This document shows positions 21,226 through 32,627 of a stretch of DNA of 64,000 nt, one piece after another. The position numbers were made by a program, and so were the translations under genes. Source of the stretch: Crambe crambe (lineage: Eukaryota; Porifera; Demospongiae; Poecilosclerida; Crambeidae); assembly GCA_963924555.1 (NCBI GenBank), contig OZ004594.1, positions 6,355,563-6,419,562 on the forward strand. The letters run 5' to 3'. The stretch's first letter is position 1. Every line of letters starts with the position of its first letter. The notes beneath the pieces were generated by a model. It was not told the DNA's origin and made no database searches. It saw only the letters and a list, made by a program, of their open reading frames with translations.

Positions 21226-21960
21226 TTATACCTTTCATGACTACAGAGTAAATGGAAACTGTTATAGATACTTACCACTGTGAAGAATTCCTATCATGAA
21301 AAGAACTCTGATTAAAGCAGTCTTATTCATCTGGAAAGAAATAAAGAATGATCATACATAGAATGCTATTAATGACTGTGCTATAGTTATGCTTTGCATT
21401 CACTACAGTAGTCCCTTGGAGGCACATATGTATGTAGTGCGATACAGGAGCCATGTTAACAGTGTTTGGCCAGTTTTCCTGCTCGAATGGCTGATTAAAA
21501 ATTTATAGCTTATTACGTCATCAGGTACTGCCCTCAACAGGTATGGCTATGATAAAAACCTATCAGGATTTAATACAGAGAGTGCCCTGGGATTCCACCA
21601 CCTCAAGCTCCACCCCAGGAATTTCAACACTCTTTTCAGTCACATCTCTAAAAGTTGGTCACTGAAAATTTGCTTGTTGTAATGTACAATGGTTGTGATG
21701 CATTGTTGCAGCCTATATAGAAAGACTTGCTTGGAAGAGCCCGCAGTGTGTGAGTGGGTGTGGTCATGCAAAATTTCTACCACTCAGATTGTTCTCCACC
21801 TCATTTTTTGGTATAGTAGAAATCAATCAAGCCATTACAATTGGAGCATGTGCATAATGCACATGCAGGGCGCCATTATTGCACCACATGTACGTACCAT
21901 CATACATACGCCTGGGGCATTTTGGAGTGTAGACCTAGATATATATATATATGAATGCAA
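21226..21960. other. No gene recognised
   Basis: One 100-codon plus-strand frame at 21689-21991 overlaps the foldback arm starting at 21957 and has no recognisable domain, so I do not call it. Confidence 0.4.
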
Positions 21961-22124
21961 AAAATTTCTTCGAAATAAAAATGTGAAGTAGGGATGACCA
22001 CAAATTTAGCACATAGCTATAGCTATTATAACTGCAGCTTCATTATGAAAACCAAGTACTGCAGCATCAAAGCAGTATGGCCCAAAAATCTAGCTGGAAT
22101 ATGTATTATAACTGCATGCAAGAG

Positions 22125-22385
22125 AGTGAACACACGATTGCATGGGTGTACATGAACGCGTGGTGTGCTACTATTACAACGTTACACACAACCACCACCA
22201 TCATGGATGATACCTGCACTGTGCCTTGGCACTCCAGTGCTGAGGCAAAAAGCATACTAATTAGCAGGGTACCAATCACTGTCTGTCATTGTGGCATTGC
22301 TTGAATGCTGAAGTCAATATTGTCTATGTGCAATGAACATCATTAATTTTAATACTTCACCGTAAAAAGGGGTGGGTTATACTAT
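22125..22385. repeat. Dispersed repeat, second copy at 47885-48135
   Basis: Both copies share CACACGATTG, TGTGCCTTGGCACTCC and TGTCATTGTGGCATTGCTTG in order, about 80% identical by eye. Confidence 0.75.
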
Positions 22386-22562
22386 ACACGGAAGGCCTCC
22401 AGCACAGGGGATTCAATTGAACCCCTTTTCAAATGAAATTTTTAAGCATGAATACGATGAAGCGAAGACGGCAGAGAGAAAGAGAAAAAGTAAGTCTATT
22501 TTTATGCAAGAAAAAGAAAAGGTTCAGCCAGTCCACTATACCTGTAGAGTTTTTATAGCAAG

Positions 22563-22735
22563 ACTTAAGCCCCATTTACATGGGGGTCCTGGATTTGACC
22601 CGGATTCACTTCACGCGTGAATGGTGCCAACCCCAATTCCAATCTGGGTAGCTCAACTCACATCTATTAAGTGGGTTGGAATCCAGATGGAATTTCAACC
22701 CGGGTTGGGCGCGTGTGTAAACACGGCTTTACAGG
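22563..22735. repeat. Inverted-repeat element
   Basis: TTAAGCCCCATTTACATGGG at the left and GTGTAAACACGGCTTTA at the right form imperfect termini. Inside, TTGGAATCCAGATGGAATT and AATTCCAATCTGGG are also inverted. A short open frame across it is accidental. Confidence 0.6.
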
Positions 22736-22859
22736 CTGAACTTACAACTGTAGCTAGCTATCATGCTATTCAGTTGTATGAAGGAGTGGTACCATCTTCA
22801 TCATTTACTCATATCTCCCTGACTGCCTCATATCAAATTGCAGCTGCTATAGCTAATTA

Positions 22860-23800
22860 AGTCATTGTTCAAAAAAAAAAAAAAGGTCACATAAAGTGGG
22901 TGCAGTTACTTAATTTTTGCTTGCTGTAAAATGTTTTACATTGCCCTTCTTTTGCACCAACTCCAGAACAGGGATGGTAAATTTGAATTTTGCATCTTTT
23001 TTATGCTGTGCAGTGGCTCTACAAGGGACATAGTTAGGCAGTTAGGTTATTAAGGGGGCTCCGACATCCCGCCCACGCGCTTGTTTTGCAGGTTGCTAGG
23101 GACTGATATCGAGACTACTGACACTTGCAGAGATAAGCTACAAAGACCACAGTGGAGGACTTATCTATGGTCGCTGATCTCCCAAGAACTAGGAAAAACG
23201 GGGCAGTTACCGAGAGGCTAGCATCACTTGAAGCTAAAAGGACTAAAATTAATACTTTTTTTACGAACTTGAAAATTCAAACTCTGCTTATTATTCTCAG
23301 CTAACATGATAAAAATTCTATTGAATACTTTTTTTGTGCTAAACTTACAATGTTGAAAATAGTTTCACATCCTTCCTTTGCATGCTTATAAGATAACTAC
23401 GGATCGAATATATATAACCTAGCTTCCTAGATACACGAATTTCTAGCTTTAGAATGAACTGCTGAAACCGCTGATCACTTCAGTTTTTAAAGATTTCCTA
23501 ATCCCATCCGTAGCTGTCTACCCCAGACCATGAGGAAACAACATGCCAAGTACGGACACTTCTGGATTTACTGGCGTCTGCAAGTATACCGATAACACCC
23601 CCACCCACTATATCCGGCAGGATGCCAATTCTTTCTACCGTTGGTCGAGTGATCGCTCATGCCACGGTGAGGTGGCCGTGATCCTGGACTCAGGAGAGTC
23701 TGGCTCTCTCTCTCTCAACGCTACACTTCGGACTCGTCTGGATCTCAACACCTCTTTGTACCGGAGGTCTGCTAGCCCAGACTAACTCTGGAGTTAGTCT
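22860..23800. other. Possible decayed coding sequence, not recognised
   Basis: The section 23540-23800 is less AT-rich than its surroundings, and an 80-codon plus-strand frame (…SGFTGVCKYTDNTPTHYI…) is open, but I recognise no family and see no clear splice sites. It may be a remnant of an exon. Confidence 0.25.
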
Positions 23801-24540
23801 CGCTCGGGCCAGACTCTTCTGGTGACACTGGCTCTGGAATAGGCTCTGAATCTGGCGCTGGAAATAATTATAGATGGCCTACATTATTTTTCTTCAGGAA
23901 TGCTACCTATACTAGCTATTATAGCTACATGCAATTGAATGAATTATTTACTATTATTACTTTTCCTGCTTGTATGGCTCATGTACTACTGTACCTGCAC
24001 AAAGTTACATTCCTAACCTTCTTGTGGTTTTTCAGCTCGTTTTCCACAATAATGATTCTCTTATTAGTTGCGCGCGCACGTAGTCATGTCGGAGCAATGT
24101 GGTCATTAGGAAGCAGCTCTGTTTCATCACCTATAATTCCTTTCTTGGAGGCATACTGGTTGCTCTTCCTTATTGATATAGTATGATCACCATGCCAACA
24201 AAAGTTGTTAGTTTATATCAATAAGTGTTTTCTTTGCGAAGTATTTTGTGCTTACTGTGTTTATGTAGTCAGATATGTACACTCTCTTTGACTGTATAGA
24301 GTAGTATGTCACTGCACATGCATGCACAGTACATGCATCCAGTCTTATTAACATAATATATACGTAGTAACTATCCATTTTCTGCAAGACCCATAGTTAG
24401 ATATATGCACTATTAATACAAATGACATTTTGATAGCTTGGTGATTTCCCCTTGGTGCAAAATGGCCTAAAGTGTTTGTCCTTCTGATACACTGCAAAAA
24501 CAAGAGTGTGTACTTTATACGAATTGTAAACAGTAAACAG
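23800..24540. other. No gene seen
   Basis: AT-rich with GCATGCAC repeats near 24315. No supported feature. Confidence 0.4.
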
Positions 24541-24801
24541 TAAAGGTACAGTGCCACAGGCTTAAAGAGTAGAACTTTTGTATTTTTCATGTTTCTGTGT
24601 TCCAGAGTTTATATTTTCTAAGCTACAGGTCAGAGGGGTCTGAAACTCAGCAAGGATATAAATCAGCTATCACTCTCACTACATTACAAATATCAATGTT
24701 GAAAATGAAACCGTATTGTTTATAAACAACTGCACGCGAAGGTACCTAAAACGGGTGTGGGATTCACCTTTTTTAGCTCATAATTTCTATAATTCATTTA
24801 G
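24540..24801. repeat. Dispersed repeat, inverted copy at 29349-29640
   Basis: Shares AGAGTAGAACTTTTGTATTT, GTGTTCCAGAGTTTATATT and CGCGAAGGTACCTAAAACGG with the complement of 29349-29640. The copy there lacks the 836-bp insertion that follows here. Confidence 0.8.
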
Positions 24802-24850
24802 TTAAGGTCTACAATCTTGAATATTTCTTCCACTAGCACTAGTATCACCT

Positions 24851-25045
24851 CTACAGTTCTCTTTGCCACTCTAGCACAAGGTAGGTTTCCACAATATTCA
24901 AGAGAAGCTGTTTTTTCTTCATATTTTTAGGTCCAAATGTGTTTAGATCATATTTTGTCCAAATATTGTAGTTAAGATTCATTATTTGAAAAGCATGTCC
25001 AGCTAGTGTCCAGTTTACATCGCTCCAAAAATAGAGTTCCATCAT
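24851..25045 (-). CDS. Mirrored 64-codon ORF, left arm
   Basis: Reads MMELYFWSDVNWTLAGHAF and ends VLEWQREL. Almost identical to the ORF in the right arm, except for one N-terminal residue and Y for D at the fifth codon. Because the arms are inverted copies, the two frames point outward, so identity may simply reflect young arms rather than selection. No family recognised. Confidence 0.4.
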   Translation of the reverse strand: MMELYFWSDVNWTLAGHAFQIMNLNYNIWTKYDLNTFGPKNMKKKQLLLNIVETYLVLEWQREL

Positions 25046-25404
25046 TCAATGGTTTCTGTGTTACAGCTGTGTTTGTCGCTAGACCGGAGTAAAAGCTCGG
25101 ATTCAGCAACAAATCATGACGTCACAAGCACCACGTGCCGGCCTCGCTAGTTTAGCGCCATTTTCCCGCTGTAAGTTTGCAGACCTGTAGAAAGAAAATA
25201 TAAGTTGCAGACCCCTGTCTTAGCTTTAAAAAATTGCTAACATGTCGATTGCCATCGTTTTACAGATCTCTAGCTGCATGTAAGGCTACAGTGGGAAAAT
25301 GGCGGCAAACTAACGAGGCCACGTGGTGCTTGTGACGTCACAGATTCGTTGCTCGATCTCCAGTCTAGCGACAAACACAGCTATAACGCAGAAACCGTTG
25401 AAGG

Positions 25405-25596
25405 ATGGAACTCGATTTTTGGAGCGATGTAAACTGGACACTAGCTGGACATGCTTTTCAAATAATGAATCTTAACTACAATATTTGGACAAAATATGAT
25501 CTAAACACATTTGGACCTAAAAATATGAAGAAAAAACAGCTTCTCTTGAATATTGTGGAAACCTACCTTGTGCTAGAGTGGCAAAGAGAACTGTAG
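25405..25596 (+). CDS. Mirrored 63-codon ORF, right arm
   Basis: Reads MELDFWSDVNWTLAGHAF and ends VLEWQREL, with basic GPKNMKKKQLLL in the middle. It could be a short element protein or a transposase exon fragment. No start context or splice site decides this. Confidence 0.4.
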   Translation: MELDFWSDVNWTLAGHAFQIMNLNYNIWTKYDLNTFGPKNMKKKQLLLNIVETYLVLEWQREL

Positions 25597-25932
25597 AGGT
25601 GATACTAGTGCTAGTGGAAGAAATATTCAAGATTGTAGACCTTAAGGGTGGTGTAACATAGCAACCTGTGGTTTACAAAAATGTTGCTAACAGACCACAA
25701 AACCAGTAGCTTCCTGTAGTGTAAGATGAGAGCGCTAAAATTACTACTAATGCAAGATTTGGCTCGCTAAATGCTAAGAAAGTCAAGTATGACTAAAGGT
25801 TCCAGGAAGAGGAAGCAGCAGGTTGCTGCAGCCATAGCAATGAGAAAGAAAAGATGTAATACCACAAGAGGTAAGATTTATGATAAGATAGCAATCCTGG
25901 ATAAAATAATATTATAGAGTGTATAGCAGCAG

Positions 25933-26654
25933 TGGAGATGTCTCCATCCCAGTCCGATTGTCCCCCTCCTGCTCTCTCGGAATCTTTAATTCTGCCAGAG
26001 TATCCTGCTCGCTCTTTTTCCGACTGTTGCACTCAAACAGAGTTTTCTGCTCTCTTGGAGTCTTCTCTCTCAGAGTCTTCAGCTCTCTCAGAGTCTTCCA
26101 CTTCTTCTCTCACAGAATCTTCAGCTCTCTCGGAGTCTTCCACTTCCTCTCTCACAGAATCTTCAGCTCTCTTGGAGTCTTCTGCTCCCCCTCTCACAGA
26201 ATGTTCCAATCTCTTGGAGTCTTCTGCTCTCCAAGAGTGTTCAGAGTCTTCTGATTTCCCGCTATCGGACTGTTCGGCTCTTTCAGAGTCTTTTGATTTC
26301 TCTCTCACAGAGTGTTATGGCACTGCTCTCTCTGAGTCTTCTGCTCCCCCAGAGTCATCTGCTCTCTCAGAGTCTTCTGCTCCCCCAGAGTGTTCCGCTC
26401 TCTCGGAGTCTTCAGCTCCCCCAGAATGTTCTGCTCTCTCGGAGTCTTCTCCACTCACAGACTGTTCAGCTCTTACAGAGTCTTCTGATTCCCCTCTCAC
26501 AGAGTGTTCTACTCCCCCTCTCAAAGATTGTTTGTCTCTCTCAGAATCTTCTGCTACCCTTCTCACGGAGTCTCCCACTACTAGTATTGGTTTCCTGGAG
26601 TCTTTGACTCCCACGTTAGAAGCACACCCTGGTCCCACATATCCATTTCAGTGA
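25933..26654 (+). repeat. Ser/Glu-rich repeat exon
   Basis: Roughly 30-36-bp units translate to SALSESSAPPEC, SALSESSTSSLTES and similar. All three forward frames and two reverse frames stay open because of the TCT/CTC-rich repeat, but only this frame joins exon 1 in phase. Confidence 0.75.
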
Positions 26655-26734
26655 TAGTTTACCACTTTTACGCAAGGTATATCTATAATTATGTTACAAT
26701 GAAATAGTCATAAATAGATGTCCCTACTGATTAG

Positions 26735-27243
26735 ATGAAGAAAGATGGGGATCCAAACTTGAGTGGTACTAAGCTTGGGATGGAAAGCCTACACAAGCAT
26801 GTCCTTGGAATGGATATAGAAGGTAATATTCCACTATGTTTAGTTAAGTACGTACTTATATGTCTGTCTTGTCCATAGGAGCTCATAGGGCCTTGCCAGA
26901 TGTGATGGCAATGGAGAGGATACTGACACACGCATCACTGGCCAGCTGTCTTGCAGAACTACCTATTAGATCTGCAAATACCCAGAGGAGATTGTGAGAA
27001 AAGCAGAAACGCCTCTTCCAGAGATCAACAGCCCTCATCAGATCCCTGGGTAAACCAGCTGTGACATCCAATCAAGCCAAGAGACTTGATTCTCTTGGTT
27101 TTGCGTATCAAGATTTGGTCCAGCTTTACTCCAACTCCAAGGACAAGGAGGATTTCATTACCACGCTGAAGAAGAGGGGGGGGTCAATAGCAAGCCACTA
27201 CGAGAAAAGCTAGCTAAGCTACTTCAGTCTCGAGCACACCATT
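26735..27243 (+). pseudogene. DEDDh exonuclease C-terminal part (two exons)
   Basis: LHKHVLGMDIEG is split by a 56-bp intron from AHRALPDVMAMERIL. This layout matches the 'LhkhlfG…GaHrALpDv' end of exonuclease domains related to the PML/DnaQ-type group. One nonsense codon and one frameshift follow. The DxE motif I is not present upstream. Confidence 0.75.
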
Positions 27244-27485
27244 AGTTTCCATCTGGATCCCACCATCCAGCAGTATCTCCATCCCTTCTACGAAAGGAAA
27301 ACCAGCTCTTCTCTGAGCTACTGGCTCTTTTCAGAGCCACCACCAAACGAAAGATCGATCCCTGCATGCGAGACTTAGATCTAGTATGCATGCGCGCACG
27401 ATTAGTTGGGGGGCGGGGCTACATGATATTATAGTGCGAATGGGGCCACTTCAACTCTGGAACGAAGTATAGGACTGGGCCCATA

Positions 27486-28050
27486 AGGTAGGCGGGGGTA
27501 TCTCCGGACATGGGGTAACTTCGGACTTTCAACTTTTTTTCAGAAACTACAAAGATTGAGAGGCAGTCTTTATACCTGCAGTAACTATAACTGCTACTTG
27601 TTTAAATGCATGCTTAGCTAAACTCTTCTTCCACCGTTCTGGACTGCATCGTGCCCCGAAATCTATAATCGTCGAACTGAAACTTTACGTCACGATCTTG
27701 TGCATTTCAAGCAGGCCTGGTTGAACATCAAGAGAGCGCAGGAAAAAAGTGCATGTGTATCAGATAACCAAAGTCATCTCTCTCTAAAATATTTCATGTT
27801 GGGTTGCTAGCTAGCTCTATCAGAGATTTCTACCAGTAGTGTCCGGAGTTACCCCAAACCGCGATTTTATACTAGCTATGAATTTTGCCCGATAAGTTCA
27901 CAAGAGTAAGTACTAAAATAATAACGCTTGGGGCCTTGATAGATGGAGAGTTCAGCTTCTTTTTGAACTTTATTGCTCGATCATAGCTGCTTCCATTCCA
28001 AAGTTATCCTTCCCAATTGAAAGTTCGTCCGGAGTTACCCCCGCCTACCT
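27486..28050 (-). mobile_element. 565-bp TA-flanked TIR element, intact copy
   Basis: TIRs AGGTAGGCGGGGGTATCTCC and its inverse, TA on both sides. It is the uninterrupted counterpart of 12761-16299 in opposite orientation and shows the retrotransposon's empty target once. Confidence 0.88.
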
Positions 28051-28462
28051 TATGTGGCATGCAGCCACTATCAGGTTAGGTAATGATAATAACATTGAGT
28101 TTTTTTTTGTGCTGCCCCCCCAATCGATCGTCGTGCATGGCAGGTGAGCCCACATGGGTAAATAGAAAAGTAAAATGCAAATCAACAAAATCTAAACGTT
28201 GTGCTGGAGGCAAGTATAGGAAGCTGTGGAACGAAAATCTGCCATTAATTCCTGGCGGTGGCTGAAATGAAGTAACTTTAGTCTTGAGATTGAGATCGGC
28301 CATAACTCCCTTTGTAATAGTCCATAATGCTTCATATTTAGTGAGTGTAGTAGCCCTGTAGTACTTCATAGTCGGTCCAAGTCTAGAATCTCTGCTGCAA
28401 GTAGCTTGCAAGTTAGTTCTTCCTAGCAACCAGTAGTACAATTGCGTGGGCGAAGTGTTACA

Positions 28463-29348
28463 CCATAGATAGTAGACACGGAACAAGATTGGAAACTTAA
28501 TACTACCATGCGCGTGCTATCCGTGTTTGCCGGGAAATTTTGGCGCGAGATATGAATGCATAGTTACCACATAATAGTTAAGAATGAGTTCTGCAAAAGA
28601 TATCAGAGCGAATATTAGTTTAGTAACTTAATATTAGCTGGACTAGAGTGTTTCCATGTTGTGCTTTTATAAAATAATAAAATTTAATATGAGACTAGAT
28701 CTAGCTAGATAGTATAAATCTATGAGAGATTCAGTATCTCAAGTTTTGAAAGATGAAGAGTTTAGTCTTCCTCTCCAGCCATCTATAGATGCCCGTTCTT
28801 GTGCAGAGAGCTTTATGGAGTGGATAATAAAACATGATAATGCAAATAAATAATAGAGATGTAATAATAATAACTATTTAACCCATAGTTTAACACTGCA
28901 ATCAAAAAAAACTAACAGCTATGAATCAATATAACATATATCATCCGATAGACAAACTATTATACTACTAAAAGATATCAAACGCTTGACTTCTAAATTT
29001 ATATTAGTCCTGTTCTAGTCCCACAAATTGGTAGGCCTATAAAATCTTTAGCAACATATCCTACACCAAAAACAGTTATTACACTCTTTATTTCAGTCTA
29101 TTCCAGTAAGAAACTTTACCTTCCAAACTTCTATAGGATAAAATTGCAAAAAAAAAACAACACTTGTACTCGTAGCTCTAGTCCCACAAAGTCTGTACCT
29201 CTCTTCCTCAGAAAATGTATTGCGACAATAGGGCTAAATTTTCTATGGTTACAACACGGATAGCACGCGCGAAATGTATTAGCTTAATGGGAGTGACGTC
29301 ACATGACGTAGGCAGTTTCCAATCCTGTTCTGTGTCTAATATCTATGG
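28463..29348 (-). mobile_element. 886-bp TIR element (copy 2), TTACA duplication
   Basis: Inverted copy of 11716-12604 with TIRs CCATAGATAGTAGACACGGA / …CTATGG and 5-bp flanks TTACA (28458-28462, 29349-29353). Internal sequence matches along its length. Confidence 0.88.
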
Positions 29349-29640
29349 TTACACCACCCTTAACTAAATGAATTATAGAAATTATGAGCTAAAAAAGGTG
29401 AATCCCACACCCGTTTTAGGTACCTTCGCGTGCAGTTGTTTATAAACAATACGGTTTCATTTTCAACATTGATATTTGTAATGTAGTGAGAGTGATAGCT
29501 GATTTATAATTATCCTTGCTGAGTTTCAGACCCCTCTGACCTGTAGCTTAGAAAATATAAACTCTGGAACACAGAAACATGAAAAATACAAAAGTTCTAC
29601 TCTTTAAGCCTGTGGCACTGTATACCTTATTGTTTACAGA
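29349..29640. repeat. Host repeat with empty TTAA site
   Basis: Complement of 24540-24801. Position 29359-29362 (TTAA) is the unoccupied equivalent of the palindromic element's target. Confidence 0.8.
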
Positions 29641-29989
29641 GAGCATTCAACAGTAATACATTCACTTTCAGAGCTTATGTATTGGAATTTGGCAGTAATA
29701 AAGTGAAAGCCATGCTTAATTTCTGATTGTTAAATTCTCATGTTTTATTGCCCAACTTTATTATTAACTCTGTCTCATAGTGACTTCTTTATTTTTCACA
29801 ATGTACACACACACTATGCAGACCAAGTTAGTAATTAAAAAGCAGATAATGTAGCAGCTAGCTACATAGCTCTTAGACTACATGTTAAAATGCAGCTGAA
29901 AGTGCTTATGTTAACATTGATTTTTTTGGAATTTAATTGGTTTGGCCTTATGTTCAGTAAAACTTGGATTTTGAAAATAGATATAAAAT

Positions 29990-30335
29990 GTTAAGTAGGG
30001 ATGGCACCAAAATTTAGCTAAACTATGACTGCAGCATCATATCAAACCAAGCCATGTCGCCCTAAAATCTGCTTGATAATATAACATATTATGACTGCAG
30101 CATCATATCAAACCAAGCCATGTCGCCCTAAAATCTGCTTGATAATATAACATATTATGACTGTAGCATCATATCAAACCAAGCTGTATGGCCAAAATCT
30201 AGCTAGATATGTACTTTGACAGCAGTATCATGTCAAACCAGGCTTGGCTAGATTTTGGGCCACATGGTTTGATGTGATGCTGCAGTCATGGTTCAGCTAA
30301 ATTTTTGGGCCATCCCTACTTATTTTTTGCACTCA
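29990..30335. repeat. Foldback with 66-bp triplication in one arm
   Basis: The unit GACTGCAGCATCATATCAAA… occurs at 30027, 30093 and 30159 (period 66 bp). The opposite arm (30240-30325) has it once, inverted. The outer ends are the AGTAGGGATGGC family. Confidence 0.8.
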
Positions 30336-30339
30336 TAGA

Positions 30340-32078
30340 GAAGAGCAACCTCTGCTACGTATGTAGGGAAAGAAAATGGTGTCCGTGTTTTCTCAGCAAT
30401 GGCTGAGAACTAGAGATGGCATAAAATTTTTGGCTCTATTATGATAGTAGTATAAGGACAGAGATGATGAGAATAAAGCTCTAGAGCACCTGTTTATTAC
30501 ATTCTACTTGGTATGTAGCTAATAATAATGTAGCTACGTAGTATGAATTATTAGCTATGTACGATAAACAAGAGTGCTACCAAATAGATATACTTAGACT
30601 ACATACACAGGATAGGAACCGATACATAATTAATCCATGTCCTCCTGCTCTGGTTTTTGAGTGACAGTTAAAAGACTTTTTGTGGTGGTTTCATGGCACT
30701 GCATGATCACATATAAAAAATTATGCAGAACTGAATTGTTGCTTGAGCAAGTATCTAAACTCTGCTAGACAGTCTATGCTAAGACCACAGTACAAAGGTT
30801 ACAACTCACGGGGGAAAAGGCTTGTATTAAGCAATAGGACATGTGAAGTTACTTGAGCACGGTGACTTGGGTTGACTGTGCAAGTTGCAGCAAATGCTTT
30901 CCTGATCTTGATTCTTTGCTGAGAGGTAGTTCATGCTTCAACATACCTTTGAAATTTTTCAGTATCATACTTCGTGCTTCGAGATACACGGTCACAAATA
31001 GTGACAAAAAACACAACTTTTTAACCACGAACTGGCATACTCAAAACTAACTTCAAATCTTTTATAGCTCCACAGCAGTCTAGATTAGACCCACTAGTAT
31101 CACTGCATACAATAGTTGGCCCTCTATGACTAATGGCTTTAGGCTTATAACGTCCTTGCTACACGGCCTTCTTCTTCTCTGTCCATTTTCCCAATTTTCA
31201 GCAGACTGTGCAACGTGCAGCAAAAGGTCAGTGGCACTTCATTTTGGATGACATCATCCCTGATTTTTTTTATGTGTGTATATTCATATAGGGCGAGGGT
31301 TGTATTATGGGGGTTATACTAAATGATTAGTTTGAAGTGTGGGGGTGGTAATATTTATTTTAATGATATTGATGGCTTTAATACTATTCAACTCCTAACT
31401 GTCAGATATCAGCTGGTTTTCTGGCTCATCTCCTGCCTAGAAACGTCATTGGTAGGTGTGGCACTGTGATGACACTGCGAATTTCGCAGTGCACCATAAT
31501 CCTTTGTTGTTCATGTCTCAGATAATTTTAGGACAGAATTTATAGTTGTCAAGTAAATGTTATGAAACGTCATACCTTCACACATGGTTTATTTTGTGGT
31601 TGCTGATAATGTACATTCCTGAGTACCCAATTATAGTGGGTCTTAGTGTAGACTGTATGAATGTGTACCTTTACAAGCCAACAACTAAGCCTGATAATAC
31701 TTCATATTGACTAGATGCAGAACTCAACTGACAAAAAAGGCATTAAGCTCATGAATTGAGCCATCATAAATTTAGAGTACCTTTCTCCATCATAGAGTTC
31801 ATTTAGAAATTGGTTTTTCATGGTAGCTAATACCACATGAACTGCAGCTACATAATATAAACTAGCAACTATAATGTTTATATTGGAGCCATTTTAACTG
31901 TACAGTTCGAGGGCACACGTAGGAGAATGGGTTAATATGCAGTTTCTTATCCTGTGTATGGTCTAGTATCTTTGATGGAGTCAGACCTGAGTATGCTGGA
32001 GACATACTAGGACTTATACACTAGCTGGTGCTATAACATTCAGAGTGTATAGTAGTGGAGTAACCTTAGGAAAGGGGA
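30340..32078. other. Long stretch without recognised genes
   Basis: Contains the terminus CTACTTGGTATG at 30506 and otherwise non-repetitive AT-rich DNA. No exon with domain support on either strand. From about 31960 it is duplicated at 49310. Confidence 0.4.
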
Positions 32079-32087
32079 GGTAAACAT

Positions 32088-32627
32088 TAGTCTGCCACAC
32101 CCCAAGCGAAGCATGAGGGGAGTTGTCAGATTGGAATTTCCATTATGGTCAGCTTGTGGTCATGCTGTGTAATTATGGTAAGTAATAAAAACAACATGTG
32201 TGCTGGAAAGCAGCAGCTGCAGTGTATCTGCTATGCATGGTTGTGGCTCAGATATAAAAAAGAAGTTTATCAAAAGCTAAAGGGAGGACAGCAAAACACA
32301 AGTTCTTCCCAAATCCAGTTGGGAGCACAGCAAAAACATCACTGCCAGATAAAAATTGGATCACCACTTCCAACTGTTTAGGCCTTAGTAACAGATGAGA
32401 TAGATAGCCCAACTTCAGGGCAGCTTTATTTGCTGCACTGGAGCAGCTGTGGTGTTAGCTAGTTGGCTTGCTGCTGTGCATGTCTGTGGTGTACACTGGT
32501 TCACACTGTGGTTAGGTAATGATATTCATGCAGTAGCAGATTTTCTGCTACTTCTGACAACTCGGTGTATTGAATGTTTCCAGACCACCTCGCACTTCGC
32601 GCTCAGGGGTGTGGCTACGCCAGACTA
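32088..32627 (-). mobile_element. Mutator-like element carrying a RecQ-helicase-like fragment
   Basis: Ends TAGTCTGCCACACCCC and GGTGTGGCTACGCCAGACTA are related inverted termini. They are flanked by GGTAAACAT / GGCAAGCAT, a 9-bp duplication with two differences. The duplicated segment at 49.4 kb has the empty site (GGGGAGGCAAGCATAACAA). On the minus strand the interior encodes, with frame breaks, the helicase motif seen more clearly at 35801-35947. A 9-bp duplication is the Mutator signature. Capture of a host gene piece would make it a Pack-MULE-type element. Confidence 0.75.

Larger units (their letters stand above)
24802..25645. mobile_element. Palindromic TTAA-flanked element, 836 bp
   Basis: Element 24806-25641 begins GGTCTACAATC and ends GATTGTAGACC, with TTAA on both sides (24802-24805, 25642-25645). 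The related site at 29354-29360 has a single TTAA with matching flanks on both sides, so the insertion and its duplication can be read directly. The arms are about 350 bp each and nearly identical. The TTAA duplication is that of piggyBac-type transposition. Confidence 0.88.
25789..27243 (+). pseudogene. Broken gene: basic N-terminus, Ser-rich repeats, DEDDh exonuclease end
   Basis: Four exons read in order. Exon 1 (25789-25870) gives MTKGSRKRKQQVAAAIAM, then RKKRCN, a nuclear-localisation-like basic start, and has donor AG|GTAAGA (phase 1). After a 62-bp intron, exon 2 (25933-26654) encodes about 20 degenerate SALSESSAPPEC-type repeats and ends in TGA. Exons 26735-26822 and 26879-27243, joined across a 56-bp intron (phase 1), contain GAHRALPDVMAMERIL, the last motif (HxAxxD) of DEDDh 3'-5' exonucleases. 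The first exonuclease motifs are missing. A TGA at 26995 and a frameshift in the G-run at 27175-27184 interrupt the last exon, whose C-terminus resumes as NSKPLREKLAKLLQSR. Probably a once-active nuclease gene. Confidence 0.75.

Noticed and set aside
22372-22860. Two adjacent plus-strand frames of about 80 codons
   Set aside because: They cross a TIR repeat (22563-22735), show no domain, and have no splice or start support.
25919-26638. Overlapping open frames on both strands across the serine-rich repeat
   Set aside because: Short-period repeats keep several frames open. Only the frame starting at 25933 joins a spliced upstream exon in phase.
28076-28486. 136-codon minus-strand frame
   Set aside because: No domain, low complexity at one end, runs into the TIR of the 886-bp element, and no splice evidence.
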